Part shown: positions 26,216 through 34,631 of the stretch, one piece after another
How positions within the stretch are numbered: position 1 is the stretch's first letter
How the letters are laid out: the number at the start of each line of letters is the position of its first letter
Assembly (NCBI GenBank): GCA_046328575.1
Contig: JAXLWI010000018.1
Location: 3,132-67,131 of the forward strand
Length of the DNA stretch: 64,000 nucleotides
Direction: 5' to 3'
From: JAGOBP01 sp046328575
GTDB lineage: Bacteria > Chloroflexota > Anaerolineae > Fen-1058
Notes under the pieces: model-generated
What the model saw: the letters and a program-made list of their open reading frames with translations, nothing else
Told to the model about the DNA's origin: nothing
Database searches by the model: none
Translations under genes and position numbers: made by a program

Positions 26216-27355
26216 TTAGTCCCACTGGGTGAAGATGGTTGCCAGCAGTGCCGCCCGTTCCGCCAGACTCTCGATGATGACATGCTCATGGGCGGCATGA
26301 GCACCATCACCGCGCGCGCCCAGTCCGTCGAGTGTGGGCGTGCCTAAGGCGGCGGTGAAATTGCCGTCACTGCCACCACCGGTCGATCCCTCTTCCAACT
26401 TCAAACCGATTGTTTCACCCAAGGCGCGCACCTTTTCAAAGGTGGCGATCATCATGGCATTGCGCTCCATCGGCGGACGATTCAAACCGCCCGCGATCTC
26501 CAATCGAGCGCCCGGCAGGATCGGTTGTAGATTCTCGATCGTCGGCACCACCCGATCGATCTCACTCATCTTCGAGACTCGAAAATCAACTTCCATCTTG
26601 GCGCGTTCCGGCACCACATTGCTGGCTGTGCCGCCCTTGATAACACCGGTATTGATGGTCGTCCCTGACTCGTAGTCAGTCAGGGCTTGCAGTCGAACGA
26701 TCTGATGTGCCAACTCGGCGATGGCGTTGATGCCCTTCTGGTGATCGACTCCCGCGTGCGCCGAGCGGCCGTGCGCGACGATTGTGAAGTCGCCCACGCC
26801 CTTGCGGAATGTTTTGAGTTGACCGCCCGCCATCGCCGGTTCCAGCACGAGCGCCAGCGCGCTGCGCTTGGCCTCGGTCTCAATCAATTCGCGCGAAGTG
26901 GTGCTGCCGACTTCTTCATCGCTAGTGAAGAGCATACGGACCGGTCGCCTGGGTGCTAGACCTGCGGCTTTGATAGCCTGTAAAGCCAGCAACAGGATGA
27001 CCGTTCCAGCCTTCATGTCGTAGGCGCCAGGTCCGAGCAACTTCCCGGCTTCTTCGCGCAGCGGCATCGGGTGAAGTGTGCCGATGGGCCACACCGTGTC
27101 GAGGTGGCAAAGCGTCAAGAATTGGCCGGACCCGCTCGTGCCGCCGGACCAATCGGCGATGAGGTGATCTCCCGCGCTTGTTTGTGGAACCGATCGGACT
27201 TCTGCGCCGAACGCACGTAACTGCTCCGCCACAAAGGTCGAGCAGCGATCGACAGCGGCCTTATCGCCGGAGGGTGATTCGAGCGAGCACAGGTCTTTCA
27301 AAAGTTGGACTGCTTCGGAAGTGGCGGTCGTGCAGTAGTCTCGAAAATTGAGCAT
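26216..27355 (-). CDS. M20 family metallopeptidase (carboxypeptidase G2-like)
   Basis: 379 residues, ATG 27355. Di-zinc amidohydrolase; ligands are visible in TLCHLDTVWP (H-x-D), YDMKAG (bridging Asp), TSDEEVGS (catalytic Glu plus ligand Glu) and the late GGSDGNFTAALGTPTLDGLGARGDGAHAAHEHV (final His). The dimerisation lid begins at KGVGDFTIVAHGRSAHAGVDHQKGINAI. The D-M-K-A-G and HAG patterns fit the CPG2/glutamate-carboxypeptidase group, which removes C-terminal residues from folates or small peptides. Substrate is not determinable. It leads the zinc-ribbon gene. Confidence 0.9.
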   Translation of the reverse strand: MLNFRDYCTTATSEAVQLLKDLCSLESPSGDKAAVDRCSTFVAEQLRAFGAEVRSVPQTSAGDHLIADWSGGTSGSGQFLTLCHLDTVWPIGTLHPMPLREEAGKLLGPGAYDMKAGTVILLLALQAIKAAGLAPRRPVRMLFTSDEEVGSTTSRELIETEAKRSALALVLEPAMAGGQLKTFRKGVGDFTIVAHGRSAHAGVDHQKGINAIAELAHQIVRLQALTDYESGTTINTGVIKGGTASNVVPERAKMEVDFRVSKMSEIDRVVPTIENLQPILPGARLEIAGGLNRPPMERNAMMIATFEKVRALGETIGLKLEEGSTGGGSDGNFTAALGTPTLDGLGARGDGAHAAHEHVIIESLAERAALLATIFTQWD

Positions 27356-27399
27356 ATTCTATTCTGTAAAGTGGCGTTTCACGTGGAACATGAGCGAGG

Positions 27400-28077
27400 C
27401 TAGGGAATGATCACAAAGGCGTCGGGCAATTGCTGAACCAATTGGATGATCGGGCCTAGTGCGCCGCGCAGTTTCGCCACGACCGGCCCCAAGCCTTTCT
27501 CGGCCAGCGGGATACTGACCGGCTGATCGAACACGACCGGGATTGTGTTACTGACCGGCACGTTGATTTCCAAGTGAACGGGTAACGAAGTCCCGGCAGG
27601 CAGCGCCAGACTTACGTTGCCGTTGATGCTGCCGAACTGCCCTAACGAAAATGTGGCGTAAGCGTTGATGGGCACTGGTGCTTGAGTCACAACCGTCGTG
27701 TCCTGGTTGAGCGGGACGTCAAAGTGCACAGGCACCTGTTGATCGATCTTGATGGTATCTGCAATCGTGGCCTGACCAAGCCCCAGGAAGGCCGAATCTA
27801 ACTGCCCGAGAATGCTGCCAACTGTCTGCTTGATGGCGCCAATTTGATTAATCAGAACTACGACCACGATGATCAAGACCAGATTGATGATCATCGAGAC
27901 CAGCAAACTGATATTTTTGACGCCATCCCAGAAGCGGCGTGGGAAGCGCTTACGCGGGATGGGATGCGCGTGCGGGGGGACCGACGTGACGGCGACGACC
28001 GCGCGGGCTTGATCGCTCGGCGGTTCGGGCGTGTTTGCTTTGGAATTTGTTGTTACTTGCGTATTCTCAGTTGCCAT
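27400..28077 (-). CDS. single-pass membrane protein with proline-rich N-terminus, unknown function
   Basis: 225 residues from ATG 28077, chosen for its GAAGGAG site. A polar, Pro/Thr-rich cytoplasmic head with a basic patch (PIPRKRFPRRFW) leads into one membrane helix (ISLLVSMIINLVLIIVVVVLI). The external part is an all-beta-looking segment with alternating hydrophobic strands (VPVHFDVPLNQDTTVV, LPVHLEINVPVSNTIPVVFDQPVSIPL). I do not recognise the family. It is separated from the ABC permease genes by a terminator, so it is its own transcript. It might be a secreted scaffold or a lipid-binding beta domain; that is speculation. Confidence 0.65.
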   Translation of the reverse strand: MATENTQVTTNSKANTPEPPSDQARAVVAVTSVPPHAHPIPRKRFPRRFWDGVKNISLLVSMIINLVLIIVVVVLINQIGAIKQTVGSILGQLDSAFLGLGQATIADTIKIDQQVPVHFDVPLNQDTTVVTQAPVPINAYATFSLGQFGSINGNVSLALPAGTSLPVHLEINVPVSNTIPVVFDQPVSIPLAEKGLGPVVAKLRGALGPIIQLVQQLPDAFVIIP

Positions 28078-28112
28078 GTGCTTCTCCTTCAAGACTTACA
28101 CTAATAAAAGAA

Positions 28113-28144
28113 TAAGAGCGCTCGCTATCGAACGAGCGCTCTTA
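28113..28144 (-). terminator. terminator of the GntR-ABC operon
   Basis: A perfect 12-bp stem, TAAGAGCGCTCG at 28113-28124 and complement at 28133-28144. On the minus strand a T-rich tail (TTCTTTTATT) follows. Confidence 0.85.
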
Positions 28145-28202
28145 TCTTAGCATCGACTGATCGAGAAAGCAACTTGAATCCGGTTTGGATTCGGTCTCGA
28201 TC

Positions 28203-28991
28203 TCACTTCCAGCGAGTCAGGATGACCTCGCGCTGGAATAGTTTGACGGCCAGCCAAACCATGACCATGTTGACGATCAGCAGTCCTAACCCAAAGAGCA
28301 GCATTGTAGTCAGGTTCAGCGTAATGAACCCGATGATGCGGCCAAAGAGGAGCATCATGACTGGCAGGATCAGCAATGCGCTGATCTGTTCAGCTGCGCG
28401 CGGATCGTTGACGCGCGACGAGATGACGACGGCCGTCGTCACCGACAGCACGCACAGCAACGGTGCAACGACAAGCATGCCGGCCAGCCACATCGGGTCG
28501 GCGATCAGGGCGAAGACGCGTTCGCTAACGGCGAAGGCTCGTGCGGTGAGGAGGAACAGTCCAAACGACACCCACGTCGCCACGATGGCGGGGATCACCG
28601 CTGCCAGACCCTTACCCAAAATGATCTCGGTGGTTGAGGTCGGTGTCGCCAGCAGCGGCTCTAGCGAGCGCGTGGTCTTCTCGCCGACGATGCTGTAGGC
28701 GGCGATTGTCACAGGAATCATCACCGGGATGATCAGAAACAGCGCCATGAACGAGCCGACCAGATAGCCCTGCATGCATTCGGTGTCACTGAGGCCTTGT
28801 GCCGCACAGGCAGCGAGGACGGCCGCGGGCGCGTCGTTCATTTCGCTCGACGGCACCTGGCGCATAATCACCAATTGCACCACCAAAATGACGACGAACA
28901 ACACCGGCATCAAGGCTACGGTGAACAGCACCATCTTGTTCTTAAAAACCTCAGCCCATTCTTTATCGATAAGCGTTTGAATTCGGTTCAT
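28203..28991 (-). CDS. ABC-2 type transporter permease (NatB-like)
   Basis: 262 residues from ATG 28991 behind AGGTGA. N-terminal MNRIQTLIDKEWAEVFKNKMVLFTVALMPVLF is the standard ABC-2 opening, with an amphipathic cytoplasmic helix then TM1. Five further helices follow, with the cytoplasmic TTRSLEPLLATPTSTTEIILGKGLAAVIPA motif between helices 2 and 3, typical of NatB/CcmB-like permeases (E-P-L-L-A-T-P). It ends 8 nt after the ATPase gene start region overlaps, and pairs with it to form an exporter. Substrate is unknown; NatAB-type pairs export Na+ or small drugs. Confidence 0.88.
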   Translation of the reverse strand: MNRIQTLIDKEWAEVFKNKMVLFTVALMPVLFVVILVVQLVIMRQVPSSEMNDAPAAVLAACAAQGLSDTECMQGYLVGSFMALFLIIPVMIPVTIAAYSIVGEKTTRSLEPLLATPTSTTEIILGKGLAAVIPAIVATWVSFGLFLLTARAFAVSERVFALIADPMWLAGMLVVAPLLCVLSVTTAVVISSRVNDPRAAEQISALLILPVMMLLFGRIIGFITLNLTTMLLFGLGLLIVNMVMVWLAVKLFQREVILTRWK

Positions 28992-28995
28992 GGCT

Positions 28996-29928
28996 TCACC
29001 TGTTATTCCCATTGATCAACGAGAAATAGACGTCTTCTAATGAGTGACGCACTTCGCTGACAAATTGCACTTCCGCTCCGGCTTCCACCAATGCCTTGAC
29101 GATGATGGGGTTCGCCGTTTCAGGCTCGTCCAATGCCACCGTCAAACGACTGTCTTCAATCTCAACTTGCTTGACGAAGTCGAATTGCTTGAGTCGATCA
29201 CTGTACATCGCCTCCATGCGTTTTAACTTGAACTCGACTGTGCGGCCAAACAGCGAGGTGCGCATGCGGCTGGGCGAATCTACTTTGATCAGCCGCTGTT
29301 TGAACACGCCGATGCGATCGCACAACCGATCAGCTTCGTCGAGGTTGTGCGTGCACAGAAAAATCGTGCGGCCTTCGGTCTTCAACTCCTCGATGAAATC
29401 GCGCACCAACTTAGCCGCCTCAGGATCGAGGGCCGCCGTGGGTTCATCGAGAAACACCGTGGCTGGTTCATGCAAGATCGCGCGCGCGATGGCTAATTTC
29501 TGCTTCATGCCTTTGGAAAATGATCCGGCCGGATCATGACGGCGCTCCCACAAGCCCAGCATACGTAGATACTTCTCGACCTGACCAGCGACATCGCGCA
29601 CGCCATACAGCTGCGCATAGATCGATAGATTCTTTTCGGCACTTAGCCGATCGTACATGCCGGGCTGTTCGGTGAGAATTCCGATCGAGGCCCGAATCTG
29701 CGCGTCCTGCTTCCCGACTTCGAAGTTGTTTACCCAGGCTCGTCCGGCACTCGGCGCGATCAGGGCACTTAGCATACGAACGGTCGTTGTTTTGCCTGCG
29801 CCATTCGGTCCAAGGAACCCGAAGACTTCGCCTTGCTTGATGTCGAGATTAAGTTGATCCACCGCTTGAATCTGGCCGGTGCGTTTGTCGCCGTTAAAAA
29901 CTTTCGCGAGTCCTTCAGTTTTGATCAT
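28996..29928 (-). CDS. ABC transporter ATP-binding protein (NatA-like)
   Basis: 310 residues, ATG 29928 behind AGGAG. Walker A FLGPNGAGKTTTVRML, signature SFSKGMKQKLAIARAI, Walker B TVFLDEPTAALDPEAAK and H-loop LCTHNLDEADRLCDR are intact. A C-terminal ~85-residue extension (RTVEFKLKRMEAMYSDRLKQF...TANPIIVKALVEAGAEVQF) is the regulatory fold seen in NatA/DrrA-type exporters. It lies between the hydrolase lipoprotein and the permease and is coupled to both by short spacing. It powers export through the adjacent permease. Confidence 0.93.
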   Translation of the reverse strand: MIKTEGLAKVFNGDKRTGQIQAVDQLNLDIKQGEVFGFLGPNGAGKTTTVRMLSALIAPSAGRAWVNNFEVGKQDAQIRASIGILTEQPGMYDRLSAEKNLSIYAQLYGVRDVAGQVEKYLRMLGLWERRHDPAGSFSKGMKQKLAIARAILHEPATVFLDEPTAALDPEAAKLVRDFIEELKTEGRTIFLCTHNLDEADRLCDRIGVFKQRLIKVDSPSRMRTSLFGRTVEFKLKRMEAMYSDRLKQFDFVKQVEIEDSRLTVALDEPETANPIIVKALVEAGAEVQFVSEVRHSLEDVYFSLINGNNR

Positions 29929-29948
29929 TCTATATTACTCCTGTAGAC

Positions 29949-31367
29949 TTACTTGCTTTTAACCCAGGCGGCAATATCGTCTACCACGCTCTGCGCCACA
30001 TGCCCGGGTTGTTGATATTCAGCCGGAGTGCTCTTACCCGTGCCCGAAATGAACAGGTGATACAGATCGGGATAGGACTTAAACTGGACATTGCTGTGAC
30101 TTGACAGAGCCGTCTGCCAGTTTTTGAAATCAACCATTGTCACCTGATAATCACGTTCGCCTTGCAAGATCAACATCGGCAGTGTGAGTTGGCTGGCTAA
30201 CTCAGTTGGCCTATAGTTCTGCAGATCGAGCCAGTACGACACCGGAATATTCAGGATCGGCGGTTTGGATTCGTCACCAGGCTTCAACGCTTTGACCGCA
30301 TCGACTTGCGTCTTGAGCTCAGTCACCGTGGACGTTGGAACTGACGAGCCGCTGAGCGAAGCGATGTACTGTACCTGTTCTAACATCGCATCTTCGAGCG
30401 GCCGCGTTGCCCCGGCAAGAATGATCAGGCCCGCGATGTTCGTGTCGGCCTGAGCAATGCGCGGCGCGAGATAGCCGCCCAGACTGTGCCCCACCACAAA
30501 GACGCGCTTGGGATCGATGTTGGGTGTCTGTCGCAACAACTCTACCGCAACCTCCGCATCGTCGATCGACTCTTCTTTGACAGTGAAGTTTTTAACGTCA
30601 GTTAATTTCTCGGCGTACACTTTGGTGCGTTTATCATAGCGCAGCACGGCGATGCCCTGCGACGCTAGACCCCAAGCGAGATCTTTGAACGGTTTGTTTG
30701 GCCCGATCGTTTCATCGCGATCGTTCGGGCCGGAGCCGTGGACCAGGACGATGGCCGCAAAGGGGCCGGTACCTTTCGGTAGCGTTAATGTCCCCGGCAA
30801 CTGCCACTCCCCTGTGCCGATGGTGACGTCTTTCTCCTCGATCTTCGTCTGATCAACGTAGGCCGGCGGCGCGTATGAGGTCGATGACGCCGAATTGACG
30901 GGCACAAACTGCAGCCCACCGATCTTGCCACTCGTTGTATCGACACTCACTCGGAAACCGAGTGAACCTTTTTCGAAGTTCACGGTGAGCAGGATAACGT
31001 CGTATTTGTCTTTGCGCGCCAGGAATTGCTTGTCAGTGGTGTTTTGATACCCGCCAAATTGCGCCTTCACGCCATCCCAGGCTTGCTTCAATTTATCTTG
31101 TGGCAGTGCTGTTGTCATCGCATCATCGAAGCTGGCAATCATGCTGGCGAAATCCTGTTTGACGAATTGGTCGAGCATTTTCTCAGATGTCGCAATCGAT
31201 GCTGGCACAGATTCGGGCGTCGGCGCGGAAACTGTCGGCGGCACCGCGGTGGGTGGTACGGCCGGTGCAGTTGGCGCGGTTGTGGGGGCAGCCGCGGGCT
31301 GAGCCGCACACGCTGCCAAAATGAGGATCAGGCTTGCGCCTATAAGAGACTGCGTTAACTTCAACAT
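29949..31367 (-). CDS. alpha/beta hydrolase lipoprotein with N-terminal DUF3887-like domain
   Basis: 472 residues from ATG 31367. Signal peptide with lipobox LILAAC, then a Pro/Thr/Ala linker (PTTAPTAPAVPPTAVPPT). Residues ~50-150 match the DUF3887 pattern (a secreted NTF2-like fold: LDQFVKQDFASMIASFD ... LGFRVSVDTTSGKIGGLQF). The hydrolase domain has IVLVHGSGPNDRD, LRYDKRTK, the nucleophile elbow VVGHSLGGYL, ILQGERDYQVT (Asp) and a late DLYHLF (His). The ATG is 1 nt past the GntR stop, so translation is coupled. Secretion plus ABC context suggests hydrolysis of an extracellular ester or peptide; substrate unknown. Confidence 0.85.
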   Translation of the reverse strand: MLKLTQSLIGASLILILAACAAQPAAAPTTAPTAPAVPPTAVPPTVSAPTPESVPASIATSEKMLDQFVKQDFASMIASFDDAMTTALPQDKLKQAWDGVKAQFGGYQNTTDKQFLARKDKYDVILLTVNFEKGSLGFRVSVDTTSGKIGGLQFVPVNSASSTSYAPPAYVDQTKIEEKDVTIGTGEWQLPGTLTLPKGTGPFAAIVLVHGSGPNDRDETIGPNKPFKDLAWGLASQGIAVLRYDKRTKVYAEKLTDVKNFTVKEESIDDAEVAVELLRQTPNIDPKRVFVVGHSLGGYLAPRIAQADTNIAGLIILAGATRPLEDAMLEQVQYIASLSGSSVPTSTVTELKTQVDAVKALKPGDESKPPILNIPVSYWLDLQNYRPTELASQLTLPMLILQGERDYQVTMVDFKNWQTALSSHSNVQFKSYPDLYHLFISGTGKSTPAEYQQPGHVAQSVVDDIAAWVKSK

Positions 31368-31368
31368 A

Positions 31369-31773
31369 CTATCGGATACCTTTCTTGGTTTTACGTTTCC
31401 AATTGTGAAGCGTGCGATCAAACGCCGCTTCGATTTCTTGATGGGTATAGCCTAGACTCAGCGCGTCCAAAATGGTTTGATCGATTTTGGCCTGCAACGA
31501 CTCCCGCCGATGCTGTTGCAAATGCGGCTGATTGGTCCGCTCGGCGATGAAAGTTCCGCGCCCTTGCTGCGCCGAGATGACCCCTTCCCGATCGAGCTGA
31601 TCGTAAGCGCGCGCCACGGTGTTGGTATGAACGTGTAACTCCGCAGCCAGCGCGCGGACGGTGGGCAGCCGATCGCGCGGTTTCAGTTGACCGCTGGCAA
31701 CTTGATGTTTGATATGTTGAACCAATTGAGCGTAGATGGGCGAGCGCCGGTGTGAATCAAGTTTGAGGTCCAT
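31369..31773 (-). CDS. GntR-family regulator, YtrA type
   Basis: 134 residues. The winged helix is at LDSHRRSPIYAQLVQHIKHQVASGQLKPRDRLPTVRALAAELHVHTNTVARAYDQLDREGVISAQQGRGTF, the GntR N-terminal domain. The short C-terminal tail (~60 residues of helix) is the YtrA subgroup, which typically represses an operon of ABC transporter genes with which it is cotranscribed. Here the gene leads the hydrolase-ATPase-permease operon. Its own promoter region contains a palindrome that is a likely operator (31774-31808). Effector is unknown; YtrA homologues often respond to cell-wall stress. Confidence 0.9.
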   Translation of the reverse strand: MDLKLDSHRRSPIYAQLVQHIKHQVASGQLKPRDRLPTVRALAAELHVHTNTVARAYDQLDREGVISAQQGRGTFIAERTNQPHLQQHRRESLQAKIDQTILDALSLGYTHQEIEAAFDRTLHNWKRKTKKGIR

Positions 31774-31808
31774 AAAATTGTCCTAAGTCACATGTGACAA
31801 TTTTAGGA
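31774..31808 (-). promoter_or_regulatory. palindromic operator of the GntR(YtrA) operon
   Basis: Immediately before the GntR start codon lie a perfect 12-bp palindrome GTCACATGTGAC (31787-31798), an inverted repeat AAAATTGTC/GACAATTTT (31774-31782 and 31796-31804) and TCCTAA/TTAGGA (31781-31786 and 31803-31808). The dense symmetry, overlapping the ATG, suits autorepression. Confidence 0.75.
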
Positions 31809-31865
31809 CGGTTTGGCGGGAAGTCAATCGGCCAAAAGGCGGAGAGGAAACTGGATAATTGGCGG

Positions 31866-31904
31866 GGAAAACAAACGGGACCCGATCGTCGATCGGGTCC
31901 CGTT
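31866..31904 (-). terminator. ferritin gene terminator
   Basis: A perfect 13-bp stem, ACGGGACCCGATC at 31875-31887 and complement at 31891-31903 with a 3-nt loop; on the minus strand it is followed by TTTGTTTTCC. Confidence 0.9.
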
Positions 31905-31925
31905 GAGACGCAACAACGGCGGTGC

Positions 31926-32411
31926 TTACTTATTGACGTGCGCTAGATACGCTTCCACCATCAACACGTTCGGCCCGGCCTTCTTGATCACGTCCAGGTT
32001 CGTTGAGGCCGTGGCGATTTCTTCGACCTGCTCGTTGACGAACCACTGCAGGAAGTTCTGCGCGGCGTAATTCTTCTCGGCGACGGCGAGCGTCATCAGA
32101 TCGTTAATCTGAGATGTCGTGCGTTCTTCAGCATCCAGCGCTAACTGCGCGGCCGCCTCTGCCGAGGCGAAGGTGTTCTGCGCGCCGGGGATAGCAGGGA
32201 TTTCGACCTTGCCGCCCGCATCCAGAATGAACTCCACAAACTTCATGGCATGTTCGCGTTCTTCCTCGGCCTGCTTGTAGAACATCTTTGCGAGGCCCTT
32301 GAGGCTTTCGCCGTCAAACCACGCGGCGATGGCGACGTATTGATTCGAGTTGGCTAATTCGTGGCCGATTTGAGCATTGAATGCAGCGTTGATTTTGTCA
32401 CTGATCAACAT
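31926..32411 (-). CDS. ferritin (iron-storage protein)
   Basis: 161 residues, ATG 32411 with GGAGG. Four-helix bundle of the FtnA type: the start LISDKINAAFNAQIGHELANSNQYVAIAAWF supplies the first ferroxidase Glu, EEEREHAMKF the E-x-x-H, EERTTSQINDL the next Glu and NEQVEEIATA a final Glu. The diiron centre oxidises Fe(II) for storage in a 24-mer. A C-terminal DVIKKAGPNVLMVEAYL fits the FtnA group and lacks a haem-ligating Met, so it is not a bacterioferritin. Single gene, closed by a strong terminator. Confidence 0.92.
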   Translation of the reverse strand: MLISDKINAAFNAQIGHELANSNQYVAIAAWFDGESLKGLAKMFYKQAEEEREHAMKFVEFILDAGGKVEIPAIPGAQNTFASAEAAAQLALDAEERTTSQINDLMTLAVAEKNYAAQNFLQWFVNEQVEEIATASTNLDVIKKAGPNVLMVEAYLAHVNK

Positions 32412-32611
32412 GAGATGACCTCCTGAATGGAATAGCGGTAGCCCGCTTAAGGTGTTCGGAATTTCACCAAATATTATAACCTGTCATCGGCAAAAGGTAA
32501 ACGACTTTTCGGCGTGAGTAAGTGCTGGCTTGCTGTTGATATGCTCAACTTTACCGTAAAATCGGCTATAATTGCGGGCGCTAGTTCTTATTCTTGTTTG
32601 AGGTCACCTCC
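32412..32611 (+). promoter_or_regulatory. promoter region of the 68-residue protein, TATAAT at 32567-32572
   Basis: The 200-bp divergent region between ferritin and the small-protein gene carries a consensus -10 at 32567-32572, 39 nt before the start. No well-spaced -35 is obvious (TTGATA at 32536 is too far). Confidence 0.5.
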
Positions 32612-32818
32612 ATGTTGAAGATCAAAAATGCCAAAAAGATTGTCCGACCGGATACCCGCTACGCAAATGATGTGCGCATGGCCATCGAAATGGATCAAGG
32701 CTATCCGCTCACGACCACCCAGGATGTGACGCTGGAACAACTCACTGCCGAGGGGAAAGTTACAGTGAAAGAAGCCGTCGATAAGTTGATCACGCTGCGC
32801 CCTGCCTCGCGCGCATGA
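32612..32818 (+). CDS. small basic protein of unknown function (68 aa)
   Basis: 68 residues from ATG 32612, with GAGGT upstream and a consensus -10. Sequence MLKIKNAKKIVRPDTRYANDVR ... LTLEQLTAEGKVTVKEAVDKL, with alternating helix-forming segments; no Cys, no membrane segment. The frame is short but has its own promoter and ribosome site and good codon use. I do not recognise the family. It is followed directly (45 nt) by pabBC and may be cotranscribed with it. Small soluble proteins of this shape can be regulators or assembly factors; nothing more can be said. Confidence 0.55.
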   Translation: MLKIKNAKKIVRPDTRYANDVRMAIEMDQGYPLTTTQDVTLEQLTAEGKVTVKEAVDKLITLRPASRA

Positions 32819-32863
32819 CTGAACGCTGCAACGCGCGAGGCGCGGTAAACGGCGGCGAATAGC

Positions 32864-34606
32864 ATGCGCGGCGATTGCCTACTCCAGACGGGGTCGCGGG
32901 ACTGGCTGCGTTTCAGTCAGCCCGTCGAGATCGTCGAGACGCGGATGCTTGACGAAGTCGCGGGCAAACTGCGCGCCGTCGAGACCGCGATCAAAACACA
33001 CGGCTGGTACGCGGTTGGATGTCTGGCCTATGAAGCTGCGCCCGCCTTTGATCGTGCCTTGCGTGTACGACCGCCAGGCGGCGTGCCGCTCTTATGGTTC
33101 AGTTTGTACGATCGAGTTGAGAAACTCGATCGGCTGCCCGAAACTGATCGGTCTTCGTACTCGATCGGCGCATGGTCCCCTTCGGTTGAGTGGCCCACTT
33201 ACGAACGAACCATCGCCCAGATCAAAGATCACATCGCCCGCGGCGACACCTATCAAGTAAATTACACCTATCGGTTGCGCGCGTCTTTTGAGGGCGAAGC
33301 GTGGCCGTTCTTTTTGGACCTGGCGCGCAAACAGCCGCGGGGTTACGCCGCCTATCTTGATCTTGGCTCGCACATCCTCTGTTCGGTTTCGCCTGAACTC
33401 CTCTTCACTCGCACCGGCCGCACCCTGACCGCCAAACCGATGAAGGGCACGACTGCCCGTGGTCGCACCCTAAATGAAGATCGCGCGCACATGACGTGGT
33501 TGCATCAATCTGAAAAGAATCGCGCCGAGAACGTCATGATTGTCGATATGATCCGCAACGATCTAGGTCGTGTGGCCGATATCGGCTCGGTCCACGTACC
33601 TGCGCTCTTTGAAATTGAGCGTTATCCGACGGTGTTGCAAATGACCTCAACGGTTACGGCGCAAACCGACGCGTCATTAGTGGATATTATGACCGCGCTG
33701 TTTCCCTGCGCGTCGATCACAGGCGCGCCTAAAGTTCGCACCATGGAACTCATCGCTGAGTTGGAGAGCACACCGCGCGGCGTGTATACCGGCTGCATCG
33801 GCTACATGGAGCCGAACGGTGACGCGCAGTTCAACGTTGCAATCCGCACCGTAACGATCGATCAGAGCACGCAGACGGCTGAGTATGGTGTAGGCGGCGG
33901 CATCGTGTGGGATTCTGAGGCGGCCGATGAATGGCGTGAATGCGAAATCAAAATGCGCGTGCTGACCCAGCCGCCGCAAGTGTTCGATCTGATCGAATCG
34001 ATCTTGTGGGCGCCGGCCAATGGCTTCTGGTTGTTGGATTTGCACTGGCAGCGCCTGATCGAATCTGCTGAGTACTTCAACATCCCGATTGATCTTTCGA
34101 CGCTGAACGGCCAACTTGCAGAACTGCACCAGACCTGGGCGCCAGTGCCGCATAAAATTCGGATTACCATTTCGCAATTGGGTGAAGTCACGATCTCCGC
34201 CGCGCCGGTGCAATCGCTGCCGCAGCCGATGCGTATCACCCTGGCAGCCGGGCCAGTTGATTCTCGCGACATCTTTTTGTACCATAAGACCACGCGCCGC
34301 ACTGTTTATGAGGCCGCGCGTGCCCAGCGACCCGGCATGGACGACGTGCTCTTGTGGAACGAACGCGGTGAGATAACCGAATCAACCATCGCCAATGTCG
34401 TCGTGGAATTGAAGGGTGTGCGCTACACTCCGCCGATCGAGTGTGGTCTGCTCGGCGGCACATTTCGGCGCAGCCTGCTCGATCAAAATTTGATCCGCGA
34501 ACGAGTGATTCTAAAGGAAGAGGTGTTGTCCGCCGAGCGTGTGTGGCTGATCAACTCGGTGCGCGGCTGGCTGGAAACACACTTGACCATGAGCGATGAA
34601 CTATAA
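32864..34606 (+). CDS. pabBC: aminodeoxychorismate synthase/lyase fusion (PabB-PabC)
   Basis: 580 residues. Residues ~1-370 are a chorismate-binding enzyme: LAYEAAPAFDRAL, DTYQVNYTYRLRASF, the AKPMKGTTARGRT motif (~191), HQSEKNRAENVMIVDMIRNDLGRV, SITGAPKVRTMELI and the C-terminal QFNVAIRTVTI/GGGIVWDSEAADE block. K-x-M-K-G-T marks PabB rather than anthranilate synthase. From ~375 a class IV PLP domain follows, with catalytic K475 in YHKTTRRTVYE and LLWNERGEITESTIANVV, the 4-amino-4-deoxychorismate lyase. So one chain makes 4-aminobenzoate for folate, given a separate PabA amidotransferase, which is not nearby. Start ATG 32864 is uncertain (no SD). Confidence 0.92.
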   Translation: MRGDCLLQTGSRDWLRFSQPVEIVETRMLDEVAGKLRAVETAIKTHGWYAVGCLAYEAAPAFDRALRVRPPGGVPLLWFSLYDRVEKLDRLPETDRSSYSIGAWSPSVEWPTYERTIAQIKDHIARGDTYQVNYTYRLRASFEGEAWPFFLDLARKQPRGYAAYLDLGSHILCSVSPELLFTRTGRTLTAKPMKGTTARGRTLNEDRAHMTWLHQSEKNRAENVMIVDMIRNDLGRVADIGSVHVPALFEIERYPTVLQMTSTVTAQTDASLVDIMTALFPCASITGAPKVRTMELIAELESTPRGVYTGCIGYMEPNGDAQFNVAIRTVTIDQSTQTAEYGVGGGIVWDSEAADEWRECEIKMRVLTQPPQVFDLIESILWAPANGFWLLDLHWQRLIESAEYFNIPIDLSTLNGQLAELHQTWAPVPHKIRITISQLGEVTISAAPVQSLPQPMRITLAAGPVDSRDIFLYHKTTRRTVYEAARAQRPGMDDVLLWNERGEITESTIANVVVELKGVRYTPPIECGLLGGTFRRSLLDQNLIRERVILKEEVLSAERVWLINSVRGWLETHLTMSDEL

Positions 34607-34631
34607 GCGATAGTAGCGTTAAAGGAGTCCG

